Assembly: GCA_964427485.1 (NCBI GenBank)
Contig: CAYRUP010000081.1
Location: forward strand, 1 to 8,994
Origin: CAYRUP01 sp964427485
GTDB lineage: Bacteria; Pseudomonadota; Gammaproteobacteria; DSM-16500
Direction: 5' to 3'
Length of the DNA stretch: 8,994 bases
The position numbers and the translations under genes are program-made. Shown here piece after piece: positions 7,350-8,994 of the stretch (the first letter of the stretch is position 1; every line of letters begins with the position of its first letter). The notes below the pieces were generated by a model. That model saw nothing but the letters and a program-made list of their open reading frames with translations, ran no database searches and was not told where the DNA came from.

Positions 7350-7354
7350 CCTCC
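7350..7354 (-). promoter_or_regulatory. Ribosome binding site deciding ATG over GTG for the 989-residue gene
   Basis: GGAGG on the minus strand lies 6 nt before the ATG at 7341-7343 and only 3 nt before the in-frame GTG at 7344-7346, which favours ATG. A second purine-rich stretch, AGGAGAGG, lies further upstream. Confidence 0.75.
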
Positions 7355-7377
7355 AGTGTCCACACCTCTCCTTTTTT

Positions 7378-7386
7378 ATTATAGCA
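7378..7386 (-). promoter_or_regulatory. Extended -10 promoter for the 989-residue gene
   Basis: TGCTATAAT on the minus strand is a perfect extended -10 (TGnTATAAT). It lies about 35 nt upstream of the chosen ATG. The -35 region is poor, as is acceptable for extended -10 promoters. A related TGCTATAAA occurs on the same strand at 7478-7486, exactly 100 bp further upstream. Confidence 0.65.
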
Positions 7387-7441
7387 TTTGGCTATATTTT
7401 GCGCGTAAAGTGCTGTCGTGGAATAGAAATATCCAATTAAT

Positions 7442-7475
7442 CAGTGAGATAAAGAGGGTTGACGAATCCTCACTG
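7442..7475. promoter_or_regulatory. Dyad around the queH -35, possible operator
   Basis: A perfect 7-bp inverted repeat, CAGTGAG at 7442-7448 and CTCACTG at 7469-7475 with a 20-nt gap, is centred on the queH -35 hexamer. Flanking bases extend the symmetry partly (AA before each arm when both are read outward). The position suits a repressor or dimeric regulator of the divergent promoters. The regulator is unknown, and a chance 7-bp dyad is possible. Confidence 0.35.
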
Positions 7476-7487
7476 CTTTTATAGCAT
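7459..7487 (+). promoter_or_regulatory. Sigma70-type promoter of queH
   Basis: TTGACG (7459-7464) is separated by 17 bp from TAGCAT (7482-7487), five and four matches to the consensus hexamers at ideal spacing. The ATG of queH follows 28 nt after the -10, giving a short leader with no room for a riboswitch. Confidence 0.6.
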
Positions 7488-7515
7488 TCCTTCTATTGGG
7501 TTACTGAGGTTCTAT

Positions 7516-8181
7516 ATGACAATTAATCAAGCTGAAGATGGCATTGCGACTTTACTCATTCACGAAAGAAAAAAATTATTATTACATTCCTGTTGCGCGC
7601 CCTGCTCAGGCGAAGTGATGGAAAATTTATTGCAGTGCGGCATTGATTACACTATTTTTTTCTACAATCCGAATATTCATCCGTTGAAAGAATACGAATT
7701 GCGAAAAAATGAAAATATTCGTTTTGCTGAAAAACATCAGGTGCCTTTTGTGGATGGCGATTATGATCGTGATGAATGGTTTCGCCGCGCCAAAGGAATG
7801 GAGATGGAGCCGGAAAGAGGGATTCGCTGCACGATGTGTTTTGATATGCGTTTTGAGCGAACAGCGCTTTATGCTCATGAACATGGGTTTCAAATTTTTA
7901 GTAGTTCGTTAGGCATTTCGCGCTGGAAAAACATGGAACAAATTAATGCGTCTGGAGTAAAAGCCGCTTCGCATTATCCAGACATGCACTATTGGACATA
8001 CAATTGGCGCAAAAACGGCGGCTCACAACGAATGATTGAAATTTCCAAGCGTGAAGAATTTTATCAGCAAGAATATTGCGGTTGTGCTTATTCATTACGT
8101 GATACGAATCGTTGGCGGGAACAAAATAATCGGGAAAGGATTAAGATTGGGGTGAAGTATTATAAGCAGGGGTCAGAGTAA
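7516..8181 (+). CDS. queH: Epoxyqueuosine reductase QueH
   Basis: This 221-residue cytosolic iron-sulfur enzyme (formerly DUF208) catalyses the last step of queuosine synthesis, reducing epoxyqueuosine to queuosine at the wobble base of GUN-anticodon tRNAs. It is the non-homologous, cobalamin-independent alternative to QueG. Family signatures are all present: HSCCAPCSGE (24-33, with Cys26, Cys27 and Cys30), FFYNPNIHP (48-56), RCTMCFDMR (104-112, with Cys105 and Cys108), NWRKNGGS (163-170) and YCGCAYSL (187-194, with Cys188 and Cys190). In characterised QueH the adjacent cysteine pair and the CxxC bind a [4Fe-4S] cluster. Length is normal. The ATG at 7516 is chosen because GAGG lies 6 nt upstream and because the in-frame upstream TTG at 7459 is the promoter -35. 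It is transcribed alone, divergently from the 989-residue gene, and ends before a hairpin repeat shared with the convergent neighbour. Confidence 0.95.
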   Translation: MTINQAEDGIATLLIHERKKLLLHSCCAPCSGEVMENLLQCGIDYTIFFYNPNIHPLKEYELRKNENIRFAEKHQVPFVDGDYDRDEWFRRAKGMEMEPERGIRCTMCFDMRFERTALYAHEHGFQIFSSSLGISRWKNMEQINASGVKAASHYPDMHYWTYNWRKNGGSQRMIEISKREEFYQQEYCGCAYSLRDTNRWREQNNRERIKIGVKYYKQGSE

Positions 8182-8195
8182 TTGTTATTGTTTAT

Positions 8196-8298
8196 ACCCT
8201 CATCCCCTGCCCTTCTCCCAGCTTGCGCTGGGGGAAGGGAGTTTACTATTTTGCTCCCTTCTCCCAACACAGTTGGGAGAAGGGCTGGGGATGAGGGT
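8196..8298. repeat. Compound inverted repeat (two hairpins within a 25-bp dyad), likely bidirectional terminator
   Basis: The outer arms, 8196-8220 and 8274-8298, are inverted repeats matching at 24 of 25 positions. Each arm also forms its own local hairpin with the CCCTTCTCCCA / TGGGAGAAGGG pair seen at 76-105: hairpin A is 8210-8239 (one mismatch, loop GCTTGCGC) and hairpin B is 8256-8284 (perfect, loop ACACAGT). The element fills the gap between convergent queH and the Rap1a-like gene, starting 15 nt after one stop codon and ending 9 nt before the other. It looks like a REP or MITE-like dispersed repeat that could stop transcription from both sides. No strong U-run is present. Confidence 0.75.
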
Positions 8299-8307
8299 GT
8301 ATCCAAC

Positions 8308-8688
8308 TCAACAATGAAAATACCGAGCATAAACCCGACCCACCAACACCGAAGCAGGCAAAGAAAGCTCATTGGAATTATCTTTTAAATATTTGACAAC
8401 AGCCGCGACAATAAACAATTTATCATTCGTATCAAACGAACAAGCTAATTTATGCTCCACTAGCCGAGCCTCATTCACCCCCCGCAAATAGCCTTCACAT
8501 TTTCCAGCGCGGGTTCCTTGGAGATATTCATTTTCTGTCTGAACTCGACCCATGTTTTTATCATGAATATCCAGCACGACTTGACAATTCTCCAGCAATT
8601 CCGCACCCGTTAAAGCAGAATCAGCCCATACAGCGAGAGGCGAAAATAAAAAAACAATAATAAAAAAAGCAGATAATTTTTTTGTCAT
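8308..8688 (-). CDS. Rap1a/Tai-like secreted protein
   Basis: This 126-residue precursor has a clear Sec signal peptide: MTKK, a hydrophobic core (about 5-20) and a likely cleavage after AVWA, leaving a mature domain starting at Asp23. The mature part resembles the Rap1a/Tai domain: helical, with four cysteines (Cys35, Cys64, Cys83 and Cys126) likely to form disulfides, a GKCEGYLRG motif around Cys64, and a C-terminal Cys. Rap1a and Tai proteins are periplasmic immunity proteins that neutralise type VI peptidoglycan amidase effectors, but many relatives are orphans of unknown role, and no toxin or secretion gene is seen nearby. The ATG at 8686-8688 is preferred because it gives a standard signal peptide; an in-frame GTG at 8701-8703 would add five residues. 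Neither start has a convincing Shine-Dalgarno sequence. Confidence 0.8.
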   Translation of the reverse strand: MTKKLSAFFIIVFLFSPLAVWADSALTGAELLENCQVVLDIHDKNMGRVQTENEYLQGTRAGKCEGYLRGVNEARLVEHKLACSFDTNDKLFIVAAVVKYLKDNSNELSLPASVLVGRVYARYFHC

Positions 8689-8732
8689 AACTACATTGTG
8701 CACAAATGAAAAGAAGCCTTCAAGAAAAAGCG

Positions 8733-8763
8733 TTGGGTTTTAATTATTTTCTGATACTATAAA
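8733..8763 (+). promoter_or_regulatory. Weak promoter candidate for the carrier-protein gene
   Basis: TTGGGT (8733-8738) is followed at 16 bp by TACTAT (8755-8760), which carries an extended TGA at 8752-8754; TATAAA (8758-8763) at 19 bp is an alternative -10. Both lie 15-24 nt upstream of the first ATG. Matches are moderate only. Confidence 0.35.
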
Positions 8764-8778
8764 ATGATTGGCTAAAGA

Positions 8779-8994
8779 ATGGTTGATATCATGAGAAAAC
8801 ACGATATAGAACAACAATTGCAAGCAATCACTCGTGATTTTTTATCTGAACTCCAGGCTGAGCGCGCCCTGCAAGCCATCACGCTCAATGTCTCATTAGA
8901 ACGTGAATTGGGCATCGATAGCCTGGGCAAAGTCGAATTGTTTCACCGCATTGAAAAAAAATTTGGGGTTCATTTACCCGAAAGTGCCATGGCT
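8779..8994 (+). CDS. Partial gene: N-terminal acyl carrier (phosphopantetheine-binding) domain
   Basis: The first 72 residues are open to the window edge. They form an acyl carrier protein-like domain: two helices, then ELGIDSLGKVELFHRIEKKF (43-62), in which Ser48 of the DSL motif is the expected 4'-phosphopantetheine attachment site, followed by GVHLPESAMA. A carrier domain tethers acyl or polyketide intermediates as thioesters in the cytoplasm. The sequence ends before the domain is complete, so this may be a stand-alone carrier protein or the start of a larger enzyme, such as an ACP fused to an AMP-dependent acyl ligase or acyltransferase. Two in-frame ATGs exist: 8779, and 8791 with AAAGAATGG upstream. 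The choice is uncertain because no strong Shine-Dalgarno sequence precedes either. Confidence 0.85.
   Translation, partial: MVDIMRKHDIEQQLQAITRDFLSELQAERALQAITLNVSLERELGIDSLGKVELFHRIEKKFGVHLPESAMA

Noticed and set aside
7459..7515. A 19-residue N-terminal extension of QueH from a TTG start at 7459.
   Set aside because: The TTG is part of a TTGACG -35 hexamer with a -10 at 17 bp, the extension lacks a Shine-Dalgarno sequence, and GAGG sits 6 nt before the ATG at 7516, close to the family start.
7488..7515. A preQ1 riboswitch upstream of queH.
   Set aside because: The leader between the predicted promoter and the ATG is too short and shows no pseudoknot-forming stem.
8196..8298. A CRISPR array built from the repeated CCCTTCTCCCA units.
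   Set aside because: The units are inverted arms of hairpins, not direct repeats with unique spacers, and only a few copies exist.
8182..8388. A small rightward open frame across the hairpin repeat.
   Set aside because: It consists largely of translated palindrome and then runs antisense through the end of the Rap1a-like gene.
8308..8994. Part of a type VI secretion cluster.
   Set aside because: Only the Rap1a-like domain hints at this; no Tss, Hcp, VgrG or amidase sequence is present, and the next gene is a carrier-protein gene.

Overview
The window reads as AT-rich gammaproteobacterial chromosome, most likely order Legionellales (the Legionella, Coxiella, Aquicella and Berkiella group). 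This placement is inferred from four things: a soluble Hanks-type Ser/Thr kinase behind a tandem CTTAATATT array resembling the PmrA element of Legionella and Coxiella Dot/Icm genes; two large unrecognised effector-like proteins; a QueH-type epoxyqueuosine reductase; and a Rap1a-like secreted protein. No rRNA, tRNA or complete mobile element was seen, so the taxonomy is not proven.

Layout. Positions 1-60 hold a short repeat structure that looks like an insertion-sequence end. Positions 76-105 hold a hairpin that probably terminates the first gene. Four genes then run leftward, each with its own Shine-Dalgarno sequence: a kinase (111-1238), a CPA1-type Na+/H+ antiporter starting at GTG (1355-2941), an unknown 420-residue protein with a small-residue-rich hydrophobic core (3008-4270), and an unknown 989-residue protein with helical, probably coiled-coil stretches (4374-7343). 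A 172-bp divergent promoter region (7344-7515) separates the last of these from rightward queH (7516-8181). A long compound inverted repeat (8196-8298) sits between queH and a convergent, signal-peptide-bearing Rap1a/Tai-like gene (8308-8688). The right edge is the start of a rightward gene beginning with a phosphopantetheine-binding acyl carrier domain (8779 onward).

How the genes may work together. The antiporter, QueH and carrier-protein genes look like ordinary ion-homeostasis, tRNA-modification and lipid or polyketide functions. The kinase and the two unknown proteins look like accessory, host-directed cargo. The kinase has intact catalytic residues and no membrane anchor or PASTA domain, and it follows three PmrA-like half-sites at 11-bp spacing. 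The 989-residue protein ends in two arginine-rich R-x-V-S/T-S-V repeats and the 420-residue protein in a Ser/Arg/Pro-rich tail, so a kinase-substrate relationship is conceivable but speculative. The strongest lead is that this is a small, undescribed cluster of candidate type IV secretion effectors.
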